Of a stretch of DNA of 64,000 nt, positions 1-8,703 are shown in pieces. Position 1 is the first letter of the stretch, and each line of letters begins with the position of its first letter. Made by a program: the position numbers and the translations under genes. This DNA comes from CAVOAK01 sp963664465 (GTDB lineage Bacteria > Pseudomonadota > Alphaproteobacteria > UBA8366 > CAVOAK01). Below the pieces are notes generated by a model. It was given only the letters and a program-made list of their open reading frames with translations. It did not search any database and was not told the DNA's origin. Location of the stretch: contig CAXXSU010000016.1 in NCBI GenBank assembly GCA_963664465.2, forward strand, positions 62,001 through 126,000. Direction: 5' to 3'.

Positions 1-2241
1 ACCGGTGCCGATGGCCATACCGACGTCGGCCTGGGCCAGCGCCGGCGCGTCGTTAATGCCATCGCCAACGAAAGCCACGTGCCGGCCCTCGCCCTGCAGG
101 CGTTTGACCACTTCGGCCTTGTGGTCGGGCAGCACCTCGGCCAGCACCTGCTCGATGCCGAGCTCGCTGGCGATGGCCTCGGCGGTACGCCGGTTGTCGC
201 CGGTCAGCATGGCCACTTCGATGCCAAGCTCCTTCAGCGCCCGCATTGTTTCGGCGCTTCCATCCTTGACGCGATCGGCAACCCCAATGACGGCGGCGAG
301 CCGCGCATCCACGGCAGCGTAGATCGGCGTCCGGGCAGCGGCCGCCAAGTCGGCGGCAATAGCCCTCTCCGCTTGCGGCAGGTCGATACCGGCATCCCTC
401 ATATAGCGGTCGTTGCCGATCTGCAGAAGCTGTTCGCCGACCCGTGCTTCGATGCCGAGGCCAGGCAACGCCGTGAAATCCTCGGCCGGCAACAGATCCA
501 AGCTGCGTGCCTCGGCGGCGCTGACGATAGCCTCGGCGAGCGGATGCTCGCTCCTGGCCTCAGCCGACGCAACCAAACGTAGGACCGCATCGGCGTCGCC
601 CGCGAATTCGCCACCACCGACAGCCTGAAAATCGGTCATTTCCGGCCGGCCCTCGGTCAGCGTCCCCGTCTTGTCGAGGATTACTGTGTCGACCTTGGCC
701 AGGGTTTCCAACGAGGTCCCCTGCCGGAACAGGATGCCCAACTCTGCGCCACGTCCTGTCGCCACCATGATGGCGGTCGGCGTTGCCAGGCCCATGGCAC
801 ACGGACAGGCAATGAGGAGGACCGAGACCGCCGCCACGAAGGCGAAGTTGAGCGCCTGGCCGGGCCCAAAACTAAGCCAGGCGGCGAAGGTGACGATGGC
901 AATCGCTATGACGATGGGGACGAAGACCATGGCGATCTTGTCCGCCAACTTCTGAATTGGCGGCTTGCTGCCCTGTGCCTCCTCGACCATGCGTATGATC
1001 TGGGCGAGCACGGTGTCGGCGCCGACGCGATCTGCAGAAAATGTGAAGAACCCGGTCTTGTTGACAGTGCCACCGACAACCTCTTCGCCTGGCTCCTTTC
1101 GGGCCGGGACCGACTCGCCGGTGACCATCGACTCGTCGACATAGCTGGCTCCTTCCATGACGTGCCCATCGACAGGCACGCGCTCGCCCGGGTGCACGGC
1201 GACGATGTCGCCGGGTAGCACGGCATCGACCGGTACCTCGATCTCGCTGCCGTCGCGAACTACCCGCGCCGTCTTCGGTTGGAGTCGAAGCAGATTTTTG
1301 ATGGCCCTCGATGTGCGGCCCTTGGCCACGGCCTCCATGTAGCGCCCGAGCAGAATCAGGGTGACAATGACACCGGCAGCCTCGAAGTAAGCGTTGGCGG
1401 TGCCCTCGGGGAAAAAGGTAGGCGCCACCAGCGCGAGGAGCGAATAGAAGTAGGCGGCGTTGGCGCCCAGCATAACCAATGTATTCATGCCGGGATTGAG
1501 GTGCCGGAGTTCGCCCCAGCCGGCGCGGTAAAAGCGCAGGCCGGCGTAAAATATCACCGGGCTGGCCAGCAACAGTTCGACGCTCACCCAGCCGCGTTCG
1601 GCAAGCACCGACAGCATGCCGGCGTGGATTGGCGGCACCATGCGCAGCATGGCCACCAGCACCAGGGGTACCGTGAAAGCCGCCGCCGTGAGGACATCGC
1701 GCCCGAGCGCCTTGAGCTCGGCCTCGCGTGCCGCCTGTTCGCGATCTCCCGACAGCGCACCCGCATCCACCTTATGGGCACCGTAGCCCGCCTTTTCGAC
1801 TGCAGAGATCAGATCCTGAACACTTGCGCCGCCGCCGCGCAGATCGACGCTCGCCCTCTCAGTAGCCAGATTGACGCCTGCTGCGGTTACGCCGGGTGCC
1901 CGTGCGAGTACCTTCTCGACGCGCGCCACGCACGACGCGCAGGTCATGCCCAAAATAGCCAGTTCCTTGGTGTCCGACGGGACCTGGAACCCCGCCCGGT
2001 CGACCGCTGCAGCGATGTCGGCGGGAGACACGGTGTCCGCATCGAACGTCACATCGGCGCGTTCGTTGGCCAAGTTGACCGCCGCCTCGACGACGCCCGG
2101 CAGTTTGGTCAGGACCCTTTCAACCCGCGCCACGCAGGATGCGCAAGTCATGCCCTTGACCTGCAGAGACGCCTTTTGCAGGCTGCCCTCATTAGTCTGG
2201 CTGTCAGCACTGGCCGGCGCCGCGTTGACTATGCTTGCCAT
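1..2241 (-). CDS. copA: Copper-translocating P1B-type ATPase (C-terminus cut by the window edge)
   Basis: Exports monovalent copper across the inner membrane using ATP. About 747 residues are visible from the ATG at 2241. Two N-terminal heavy-metal-associated domains each carry GMTCASC. They are followed by membrane segments, the actuator TGES loop, the CPC transmembrane metal site (near residue 480), the phosphorylation motif DKTGT and the start of the GDGIND hinge. CPC with two CxxC domains is typical of Cu(I) rather than zinc or cadmium pumps. No reading-frame defect is seen. The last membrane helices lie outside the window. Upstream is a gene-poor stretch, and no CueR-like regulator is present in this window. 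The copper assignment follows from the family motif; the exact symbol is less certain. Confidence 0.93.
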   Translation of the reverse strand, partial: MASIVNAAPASADSQTNEGSLQKASLQVKGMTCASCVARVERVLTKLPGVVEAAVNLANERADVTFDADTVSPADIAAAVDRAGFQVPSDTKELAILGMTCASCVARVEKVLARAPGVTAAGVNLATERASVDLRGGGASVQDLISAVEKAGYGAHKVDAGALSGDREQAAREAELKALGRDVLTAAAFTVPLVLVAMLRMVPPIHAGMLSVLAERGWVSVELLLASPVIFYAGLRFYRAGWGELRHLNPGMNTLVMLGANAAYFYSLLALVAPTFFPEGTANAYFEAAGVIVTLILLGRYMEAVAKGRTSRAIKNLLRLQPKTARVVRDGSEIEVPVDAVLPGDIVAVHPGERVPVDGHVMEGASYVDESMVTGESVPARKEPGEEVVGGTVNKTGFFTFSADRVGADTVLAQIIRMVEEAQGSKPPIQKLADKIAMVFVPIVIAIAIVTFAAWLSFGPGQALNFAFVAAVSVLLIACPCAMGLATPTAIMVATGRGAELGILFRQGTSLETLAKVDTVILDKTGTLTEGRPEMTDFQAVGGGEFAGDADAVLRLVASAEARSEHPLAEAIVSAAEARSLDLLPAEDFTALPGLGIEARVGEQLLQIGNDRYMRDAGIDLPQAERAIAADLAAAARTPIYAAVDARLAAVIGVADRVKDGSAETMRALKELGIEVAMLTGDNRRTAEAIASELGIEQVLAEVLPDHKAEVVKRLQGEGRHVAFVGDGINDAPALAQADVGMAIGTG

Positions 2242-2574
2242 GGTGCCTCAGAAATGAATATCGGCAACTTAGAATCTCTTATGTGGCTATCCAATCGCCG
2301 GAGAGCAAGGTCGATGTAATTTGTCGCGCCATAAGTTACCGCAGTGCCGCGCGTTAAGGGGACAACAATATCACGAGCCTGCCTGCCATTGCGTCGAGGT
2401 ATTCGCGAGGAAATTCATGAATCCCGACACCATGACCTCGCGCAACCTTTATCTCAGGCGAACCAAAGCACCCGTTTGCATCGCCTGTTGTCGGCTATAG
2501 TGCATCGCGAGCCGCGAGGTAATTCGCTACACGCCGTTGGGTGTCCTAAATTGACCGACTGGATCTGCGAACCG
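2242..2574. other. Intergenic stretch between the copper ATPase and a broken hydrolase
   Basis: About 330 bases between divergently oriented genes. I see no convincing gene, RNA or strong inverted repeat. It should hold the promoter of the copper ATPase. An open frame running in from 2344 joins the hydrolase frame, but its first 77 codons do not look like protein and lack a signal peptide. Confidence 0.4.
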
Positions 2575-3308
2575 ATGCGCCGAATTTTCGGCTGGAACTG
2601 GCGGCAGCCGGCCTTTGGCATGGGATGTCTTGCAGCGCTTGGCGCCGCTTCGCCGGGATCCGCACTGACCGCGGAGTTCAAGACGGTCGAGCTTGCGGAC
2701 AAGACCCAGATCAAATACGCCCTGGTTCTTCCCGATGGATATAAGAAGGGCGCGGTCTATCCGTTCATTTTGGCGCTGCCGCCGGGTCAACAGGACCAGG
2801 CGATGGTCGAGGCGGGAATGCGCGTTTACTGGGAAGAGGAGGCGCGCCGTCGCGGTGTCATCGTCGTCAGCCCGGTTGCGCCCGGTGGCAGGTTGTTCTT
2901 CAAGGGCAGCGAGAAGCACATTCCAGAATTTCTGCGACTTCTGCAGGAGGAGTTCGCGGTCGCCGACGGCGCCGTTCATCTGACCGGCGTCAGCAATGGG
3001 GGCGTTGCTGCCTTCAGGGTTGCTCTGCTCTATCCCGAAGTTTCAGTCGATGACCGTGCTTCCCGGATTTCCGCCGACAGATGCGGGTGCAACTGGATGG
3101 CTACCTGTCGCGGCTGAAGGCATTGCGTATCGCCATGTATGTTGGCGAATACGACGATCATTTTCGCAATCGGACGGAACGCGCCCGGCGCGCTTTCGAG
3201 GCTGCTGGCAAAGAGATCTATTTGGAAATTTTGCCGGGCGAGGATCACTTCGTTCAGGGTCTAGGTGGGCGCAATGCCGCTCGGCTGTTCGACCGGATCT
3301 TGAATTAG
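2575..3308 (+). pseudogene. Secreted alpha/beta-hydrolase (esterase/PHB-depolymerase-like) broken by two frameshifts
   Basis: The first frame, from ATG 2575, has an N-terminal hydrophobic signal-like segment. It then gives a serine-hydrolase fold with the nucleophile elbow GVSNGG, ending in ALLYPE near 3040. The matching continuation (FQSMTVLPGFPPTDA) lies one frame over. The last part (DGYLSRLKALRIAMYVGEYD, then a histidine-containing GEDHF) lies one frame over again, from about 3075 to the stop at 3308. Read together, the pieces form one hydrolase with Ser, Asp and His candidates, so two single-base-type lesions are needed. This could be a real pseudogene or sequencing error. The substrate is unknown. 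Confidence 0.72.
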
Positions 3309-3316
3309 GGGTGTGG

Positions 3317-4018
3317 TCAAAGCGGCATGATCTTTTTCATTTTGTGCCATTTGGAGATGGCGTCGCCACACTCGATGCGGTCCTCAAAGTTCCTTTGGCC
3401 AACCCAGGCTTGGGCCCACTCGGTCATCATTTGCCCCCGGATTTCGTTGGCCTCCACTTCGGTTAGGCCACCAGCCTCGTAGGTCGCGTCGAGCCCGTCC
3501 CCCATTTTCTCCAGGGCATTGACCAACTCCGAGTTTGACAGGCCGCAGGCCGCAGCATGTCCTAGGGCGTCGCCGAACTCCCTAAACCTTTCGATCGACG
3601 GCACGTTTGGATTGCGTCCCGGCTCGAAGACCGCGAGCCGCTCCAATCCAAAATAATTGGAAAATGGGCCGGCGGGAATGAGCTCAAAATAGAACGACCA
3701 AAGTAACAGCGATGTTGCGATCATCGCCGTATTGGATGAGAGGATCGCAACGCGCACATGCTTATCCTGGATCCAAAGATAAACCAGGTAAGCGGCGATG
3801 AATCCCCAGAAGAAGCCAATTGGGACTTCCCACCAATTGAGCACGATAAATCCCCAGACGATCGCCGAGGCGAGCGCCAGGACTGCTAGTGTGAAGACCG
3901 ACGCTGTGTGCTTGCCTTCGCGGATCCAGGAGAAGTCGCGGCGCCCGAGCCATAACACGCGCCCGCTGAGCACCGTTTGGCAGGTAAACCAGCAAAATAT
4001 TATGTACAACAGCTTCAT
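3317..4018 (-). CDS. Hypothetical inner-membrane protein with C-terminal soluble region
   Basis: 233 residues that I do not recognise. The N-terminal 130 residues contain about four hydrophobic helices: one at the very start, one in the VFTLAVLALASAIVWGFIVL stretch, one around GFFWGFIAAYLVYLW, and one around TAMIATSLLLWSFYF. The C-terminal 100 residues are soluble and mostly helical, with two cysteines and many acidic residues. It ends head-to-head with the broken hydrolase, only 8 bases from that stop. It stands alone on its strand, so context gives no function. Sequence character and codon use look protein-like. Confidence 0.6.
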   Translation of the reverse strand: MKLLYIIFCWFTCQTVLSGRVLWLGRRDFSWIREGKHTASVFTLAVLALASAIVWGFIVLNWWEVPIGFFWGFIAAYLVYLWIQDKHVRVAILSSNTAMIATSLLLWSFYFELIPAGPFSNYFGLERLAVFEPGRNPNVPSIERFREFGDALGHAAACGLSNSELVNALEKMGDGLDATYEAGGLTEVEANEIRGQMMTEWAQAWVGQRNFEDRIECGDAISKWHKMKKIMPL

Positions 4019-4176
4019 TGCATCGGCATTTCCGAGGACTCTTGCCCGTAAATAGGCGCTTAGCGTCGCTTTTGCCAGCCGGACGTGAACCGGCCGCGCG
4101 TCGATTATGCGCCTAGTCCAAGTTTGGTCTTTGCGGACAATTAGTTTAGACCAATCGGACGAGCATGGAGGCAGAC

Positions 4177-4494
4177 ATGGCTAAATCAACAGCGAAGACG
4201 TTAAGCGCGGAGCGGCTCGAGGCCTTTGGCACGGATACGCCTAACCTTGAGGCGTTTGCCCAGTCGCTGCTGCGGAGCATACTGTTGGCGGCGGCAGAGC
4301 AGCTCGATGCAACCGGTCAGAACACCGATGTCCTCGAGTTGGATTGTAAAGTGGACGTTAGGCTTGCGCCGGCGGCCGCATCGGTCGGTGGCGAGGACTG
4401 TGTAGTCACCTGCCTGCGCTTCTGGCAGGACACGAGGGAAAAATGGTCGAAACCGATTTGTCATTCAAGCTACCCGACGAATGGAACCTATTAG
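4177..4494 (+). CDS. Small hypothetical protein
   Basis: 105 residues from the ATG at 4177, chosen because a GGAGG sits at 4167-4171 with a 5-base spacer; an in-frame ATG at 4165 lacks this. The N-terminal half is helical and alanine/leucine-rich. No family is recognised. The last 15 residues look irregular, so the true 3' end may differ. It precedes the CoA-transferase by about 80 bases on the same strand. It could be a spurious frame. Confidence 0.4.
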   Translation: MAKSTAKTLSAERLEAFGTDTPNLEAFAQSLLRSILLAAAEQLDATGQNTDVLELDCKVDVRLAPAAASVGGEDCVVTCLRFWQDTREKWSKPICHSSYPTNGTY

Positions 4495-4572
4495 GCGTAC
4501 CGGCCATCAACACGTGTGTTCCAGCGGGGAATTGTTGCTGAAACTCTTCCATCATGTGAGCAAGTGAAGAGC

Positions 4573-5778
4573 ATGACGAAAAACCAGAGTGACCGGCTGC
4601 CGTTGTCTCGGTTCAGGGTAATCGACCTTACTGCCCACCGGGCGGGACCGACGGCGGTTCGACAGCTTGCGGACTGGGGTGCGGATGTTATCAAGATCGA
4701 GGCTCCTCCCGGGATCAACAAGGATACGGGCAGCCTGATCGGTGCCCGCCATGGCTCCGATTTCCAAAACTTGCATCGCAACAAGCGCAGCCTGACGCTC
4801 AATCTCAAGAGTGCCGAGGGAAAGGAGATATTCTTCAAGCTTGCCGAGAAGACGGACGTCATCGTCGAAAACTTTCGATCGGCCGTGAAGCACCGGCTTG
4901 GCATCGATTATGAGACCGTAAGCAAGCGCAATCCGCGAATCGTCTATGGCAGCATCTCGGGGTTTGGTCAGGACGGTCCTTATGGAAAGCGTCCCGGTGT
5001 CGATCAAATCGCGCAGGGAATGGGTGGCCTGATGTCGGTCACCGGACTTCCGGGCCAGGGACCAGTGCGCGTCGGCATTCCGATCTGCGATCTCAGCGCC
5101 GGCATGCTGCTGGCGCAGGGTATTCTCATCGCATTGCTGGACCGCGAGCAAACTGGTGAGGGACAATGGGTTCACACCTCGCTTCTTGAGGCGATGATCC
5201 AAATGATGGACTTCCAATCCGCACGTTATCTTGTCCACGGCGAAGTCCCGAAGCAGGCGGGCAACGACCACCCGACAGGCATTCCAACCGGTGTATTTCC
5301 AACCGCTGACGGTCACATAAATATTGCGGCTGCAGGCAACGTCCATTTCGAACGCCTTTGCACGGCGCTTGGTGCGCCGGAGATATTTGACGATCCGGAC
5401 TTTGCCAGCGGCGACCTTCGGTCCGACAACCGCAAGGCGCTGAACGCGCGGATCGGTGATTACACGAAAGCACGGACCAGCGCGGAGTGGATCGAGACGT
5501 TCAACGATGCGGGCGTGCCCTGCGGGCCGATCTACTCGGTCGACCAGGTGTTCGCCGATCCACAAGTCGAGCATTTGCAAATGGCGCGGCCTGTCGACCA
5601 TCCGATTATCGGTGAGATCAATTTGGTCGGCCAGGCGATCAATCTCAGCGCGACTCCCGAACCACAGCGCCTGCGCATGTCGACTCCCGGTCTTGGTCAA
5701 CACACCGACGAGATTTTGTCGGAGCTCGGGTATGATGCGGCAGGTGTGGTGGCGCTAAGGGAAGAGGAAGTCGTCTGA
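4573..5778 (+). CDS. CaiB/BaiF family III CoA-transferase
   Basis: Moves CoA between organic acids through an aspartyl-CoA thioester. 401 residues from ATG 4573; the open frame extends upstream but homology begins at the RFRVIDLT motif. Family marks are WGADVIKIEAP, HRNKRSLTLNLK, DVIVENFR, SGFGQDGPY, PGVDQIAQGMGG and the catalytic Asp173 in ICDLSAG, followed by the REQTGEGQWV segment. Length fits the family (about 400). It is followed 37 bases later by an enoyl-CoA hydratase. The pair suggests activation and processing of an unknown acid. Substrate cannot be named from sequence. Confidence 0.9.
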   Translation: MTKNQSDRLPLSRFRVIDLTAHRAGPTAVRQLADWGADVIKIEAPPGINKDTGSLIGARHGSDFQNLHRNKRSLTLNLKSAEGKEIFFKLAEKTDVIVENFRSAVKHRLGIDYETVSKRNPRIVYGSISGFGQDGPYGKRPGVDQIAQGMGGLMSVTGLPGQGPVRVGIPICDLSAGMLLAQGILIALLDREQTGEGQWVHTSLLEAMIQMMDFQSARYLVHGEVPKQAGNDHPTGIPTGVFPTADGHINIAAAGNVHFERLCTALGAPEIFDDPDFASGDLRSDNRKALNARIGDYTKARTSAEWIETFNDAGVPCGPIYSVDQVFADPQVEHLQMARPVDHPIIGEINLVGQAINLSATPEPQRLRMSTPGLGQHTDEILSELGYDAAGVVALREEEVV

Positions 5779-5815
5779 ATGCGTATCGACGGCGTTTGAC
5801 GGAGGTGGGGGAGAA

Positions 5816-6610
5816 ATGAAGCTAAAGACCGAGAAAATGATCGCGGAGAAAGACGGTGGCATTGGTTGGCTGACGTTCAACAACCCGGCCAAGCGCAACG
5901 CGACCTCGCTTGAGATGTGGCAGGCCACCGCGACCATACTCACTGACTTTGAGGCCGACGCTGCAATACGAGTGGTGGTGATGAAGGGGGCTGGAGACAA
6001 AGCCTTCGTCGCCGGCGCCGACATCTCCGAGTTCAAGGAGAAGCGTAGCGATGCCGACGCTGCCGCCGAGTATTCCAAGGCGGCCGAGGACGCTCGGCAC
6101 TTATTGACAAATATGCGCAAGCCGCTGATCGCAATGATTCGGGGCTACTGCCTTGGTGGCGGATTGGCGTTAGCTATGTATGCCGAGTTGAGGATTGCCT
6201 CCGAGGACTCTCAATTCGGCATCCCAGCCGCTAAATTGGGAATTGGCCCCGGATTCGGAATGTTGAAATCGCTCGTAGATCTTGTCGGTCCGGCGCGCGC
6301 CAATGAAATCATGTTGACCGGGCGCCGGATGGACGCCGATGAGGCGCTTCGCATTGGCTTGGTCAACCGCGTTGTGCCGGCGGATACCCTGGAGGCAGCG
6401 GTGCGCGAACTTGCCGAGGCTATCTGCAACAATGCGCCGCTATCCGTCGAGGCCAGCAAGTTTACGATCCGCGAGGTCTTAAAGGAGCCGGACGTACGGG
6501 ACCTCGCTGAGATCGACCGGCTTACTAAAGCGTGCTTCGACAGTCAGGATTATAAAGAGGGTCGAGAAGCCTTCATGGAGAAGCGCAAACCGGTTTTCAA
6601 AGGACGATAG
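5816..6610 (+). CDS. Enoyl-CoA hydratase/isomerase (crotonase) family protein
   Basis: 264 residues with the crotonase fold. ATG 5816 is preceded by a GGAGG/GGGGGAG ribosome site. Oxyanion-hole segments are AFVAGADIS and YCLGGGLALA. In classical hydratases two glutamates act: one in the QPE motif and one about 20 residues later. Here the first is alanine (FGIPAAKLG, Ala138), while the second appears kept in ANEIMLTG (Glu164). A plain hydratase reaction is therefore uncertain; isomerase, hydrolase or another crotonase chemistry is possible. It lies directly downstream of the CoA-transferase and probably shares its transcript. Confidence 0.88.
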   Translation: MKLKTEKMIAEKDGGIGWLTFNNPAKRNATSLEMWQATATILTDFEADAAIRVVVMKGAGDKAFVAGADISEFKEKRSDADAAAEYSKAAEDARHLLTNMRKPLIAMIRGYCLGGGLALAMYAELRIASEDSQFGIPAAKLGIGPGFGMLKSLVDLVGPARANEIMLTGRRMDADEALRIGLVNRVVPADTLEAAVRELAEAICNNAPLSVEASKFTIREVLKEPDVRDLAEIDRLTKACFDSQDYKEGREAFMEKRKPVFKGR

Positions 6611-6726
6611 GAGGGGGCCGAATGTGCGCACCCGGCAGCGCATTGCCGACGCCGCACTATCCCCGCTTTGATTCCATGAACTTGGGTTAACGCGGCGGGA
6701 ACGTAATATAGGAGTGGAGGGGCATC

Positions 6727-7227
6727 ATGGATCGCGACCAGGAAATTGCCATCGAGTGGGACTGCCAGAAGGTTCTGCGGCAGTACTATCACCTCGTAGA
6801 CCAAAAGCGGTATGAGGAGGCGGTTCAGATCTTCACGCCCGAAATCGAATGGTGGTCGATGGGTGTAGCGCTCAAGGGCCGTGACGATATTCTGAAGGCC
6901 CTCCACGGCGCGTTGGGCGATGGCACAATTCGCCATATTTTCACCAACACGGTGATCGACGTGATCGATGAGAACCACGCCGTATCCCGTTCGTACAACA
7001 CGAACTACTACACCAAAGGCGTCAAACTTGAAGAGCGCGACGGTCCACTTCCATTCGAGGGGCCACACCGACTTGGCGTCAATCATGCCGAATTGGTTCG
7101 TACCGACGAGGGTTGGAAAATCTCGCGCCGTCGCGTTAGTCACGTGTTTCGGCGCGATCTGGACGAACGCGTCGGGCTCGAGATCTGGGGTGAAGAGGCC
7201 GGCAAGCTTGGCGATCCGCAGACGTGA
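6727..7227 (+). CDS. SnoaL-like / NTF2-like fold protein
   Basis: 166 residues. The start at 6727 has a strong GGAGGGG site. The N-terminal pattern (cysteine-containing helix, RQYYHLVDQKRYEEAVQIF) and the alternating strands match the SnoaL_4 type of NTF2-like cone fold, used by small ring hydroxylases, isomerases and dehydratases. The histidine in IRHIFTN and aspartates in DVIDEN are candidate pocket residues. It is 116 bases after the enoyl-CoA hydratase, so it may belong to the same unit. A diverged paralogue lies at 11788-12222 on the other strand. Reaction unknown. Confidence 0.8.
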   Translation: MDRDQEIAIEWDCQKVLRQYYHLVDQKRYEEAVQIFTPEIEWWSMGVALKGRDDILKALHGALGDGTIRHIFTNTVIDVIDENHAVSRSYNTNYYTKGVKLEERDGPLPFEGPHRLGVNHAELVRTDEGWKISRRRVSHVFRRDLDERVGLEIWGEEAGKLGDPQT

Positions 7228-7350
7228 ATCTGGAAGGTCCATCGAGGCGCGAGAGCGTCGATCGCGTTCGGTTTGCTGACATTCCGGTCGGCTAGAAGGT
7301 AGGTCCGGCAGCGGCGGACTTCATCACAGCCGAACCTCGCCCGAATCCTC

Positions 7351-7860
7351 CTACTCCGTGTCGAAGCCCTTCAATGCGTCGCCCAAGCACCAAACGGCCG
7401 CACCAAGAAACAGCACATCCTTTATCAAGAACTGACCGGGCATGACTGAGAGCACGGGGAAACCCAGGTTCGGCTCCCAGCTCGGGAGTGTGAAGATCAT
7501 CGCCAGGGTCGTGATGAATGTCGCAACTGCAAGTGCACCGCCAATGACGCCTGCACCAGCCGACCACGGCCGTGTGGCCAGTAATACAGCGGTTGCGATC
7601 TCAATCACGCCGATCAGGTTCGAAACGCCTTGTATGGTGAGGATGTCGTAGAGCCAAAACAGGAAGGGGCTATTCGCAACCATCGGCTCGATTGCCGCGG
7701 CCTCGAAACCGGTAAACTTCATTAGCCCCATCCAAACGAGTACAAGCGCCAGCGTATATCGAACGAGATAGCGGCCTAATTTCTCAACTCCCAGGCCGAT
7801 ATTTGGCCTCGTCAATGGAATGGTGAGCGGCAGGCCCGCGGATTGTTCTAAAACTGTCAT
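7351..7860 (-). CDS. DUF417 (YkgB-type) inner-membrane protein, DoxX-like
   Basis: 169 residues from the ATG at 7860, chosen for its GGAGAA ribosome site; the frame extends further upstream but without signals. Four predicted membrane helices are visible: LVRYTLALVLVWMGLMKF, a second around FLFWLYDILTIQG and the following isoleucine-rich stretch, AGVIGGALAVATFITTLAMI, and LIKDVLFLGAAVWCLGDA. The KFTGFEA and QFLIKD motifs match DUF417. Members are often induced by reactive chlorine or electrophiles, which fits the VOC gene upstream on the same strand. Function in the membrane is not settled. Confidence 0.83.
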   Translation of the reverse strand: MTVLEQSAGLPLTIPLTRPNIGLGVEKLGRYLVRYTLALVLVWMGLMKFTGFEAAAIEPMVANSPFLFWLYDILTIQGVSNLIGVIEIATAVLLATRPWSAGAGVIGGALAVATFITTLAMIFTLPSWEPNLGFPVLSVMPGQFLIKDVLFLGAAVWCLGDALKGFDTE

Positions 7861-7952
7861 GAACTTCTCCAGCTGTGAATCGGTTGACGATCCCCTTAGC
7901 AGGCGGTTCGTCGGGCAACGGACTCGATGTCCGGCTTGCGACACAGCTGGGA

Positions 7953-7970
7953 ATTATAGAACAAACGTTC
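7953..7970 (-). promoter_or_regulatory. Putative promoter and operator of the DUF417 gene
   Basis: On the minus strand, 93 bases before the start, TATAAT (7958 to 7953) lies next to the inverted repeat GAAC-N4-GTTC (7959-7970). A -10 box abutted by a palindrome is the usual arrangement for repression. No clear -35 is seen at 17 bases. The cognate regulator is unknown. Confidence 0.4.
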
Positions 7971-7986
7971 AAGAACTATCGCGTGT

Positions 7987-8019
7987 GATACCGGTTCAAA
8001 TTCGCGTGAGGCCGGTATC
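7987..8019 (-). terminator. Hairpin between the VOC and DUF417 genes
   Basis: GATACCGG at 7987-7994 pairs perfectly with CCGGTATC at 8012-8019. It lies 34 bases after the VOC stop on the minus strand, which suits a terminator, but no T-run follows. A third GTGATACC copy near 8025 leaves room for a regulatory role instead. Confidence 0.35.
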
Positions 8020-8052
8020 GCTCTGTGATACCACCATCTGGTGGGTCGATAT

Positions 8053-8514
8053 TTAGGGAGCCATGCCCTTTTCGACGAGCTGCGCGATCGCCCCTTCGGT
8101 CTTTTCCAGACCGTCGGCGCCCATTCCGCTCAGTACATGCGGCGCCTTGGTGAATTGAATGTCGTCATAGGGGACAACCTCGACGCGATTACCCCACGGA
8201 TCGCGGAAATTCAGGCCGCGTTCCAAGAGTTCGACACCGAGTTCCTCCAGCGCCTGACGGACCGGCTCCCGGTCGTCGACGACGAGGCCAAAGTGACGCA
8301 GTGCGTCGGGTGCCGGGATCTCGTTCTTCGTGAACTGAATAAACTGGTCGCCCAAGTCGACAAACAGGCTCCTATCGTTGCGGCCGCGCAGTTCAAAGTC
8401 GAAAATCGCGCTATAGAATTCGAGCGCCTCGTCGAGATCGCCGACCTCCAGCACGACATGATTGATGCCGAGCGCTTTCGCCTTCCCTTTGCTATTTCCG
8501 TTTTTCTTGCTCAC
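8053..8514 (-). CDS. VOC-superfamily (glyoxalase/dioxygenase-like) protein
   Basis: 153 residues from the GTG at 8514, chosen because GAGGAGAG lies just upstream; longer starts at 8544 lack this. The N-terminus is a short lysine/glycine-rich leader, followed by one betaalphabetabetabeta module pair. Candidate metal ligands are His in INHVVLEV, His in LRHFGLVV and Glu in NRVEVVPYDD, with the typical FRDPWGNRVE strand. This is the size of a single-domain glyoxalase-type dimer. Substrate unknown; glutathione adducts or a small aromatic are both possible. It lies upstream of the DUF417 gene on the same strand. Confidence 0.85.
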   Translation of the reverse strand: MSKKNGNSKGKAKALGINHVVLEVGDLDEALEFYSAIFDFELRGRNDRSLFVDLGDQFIQFTKNEIPAPDALRHFGLVVDDREPVRQALEELGVELLERGLNFRDPWGNRVEVVPYDDIQFTKAPHVLSGMGADGLEKTEGAIAQLVEKGMAP

Positions 8515-8703
8515 GGTGCTCTCCTCTACCTGAACGTACTGCAATTGCTGCGGGTCGTGCCGGTAGCACGTTCACTACACTATAGCGAAAAAGCGTGGGG
8601 ATCGCGAAATCAACTGCACGAAAATATGATTTAGCCAGCGTCTGGCCGACCGATATGATCGGCCTACAGCGCAAATGGGTTTGGGCAACTCAGACCACGG
8701 ACC

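Noticed and set aside
1279..2319. Long plus-strand open frame opposite the copper ATPase
   Set aside because: It is antisense to a clear P-type ATPase with in-frame motifs and has no recognisable family; a shadow of high GC coding.
4552..5703. 383-codon minus-strand frame
   Set aside because: It lies entirely opposite the CoA-transferase, whose motifs are complete, and shows no protein family features.
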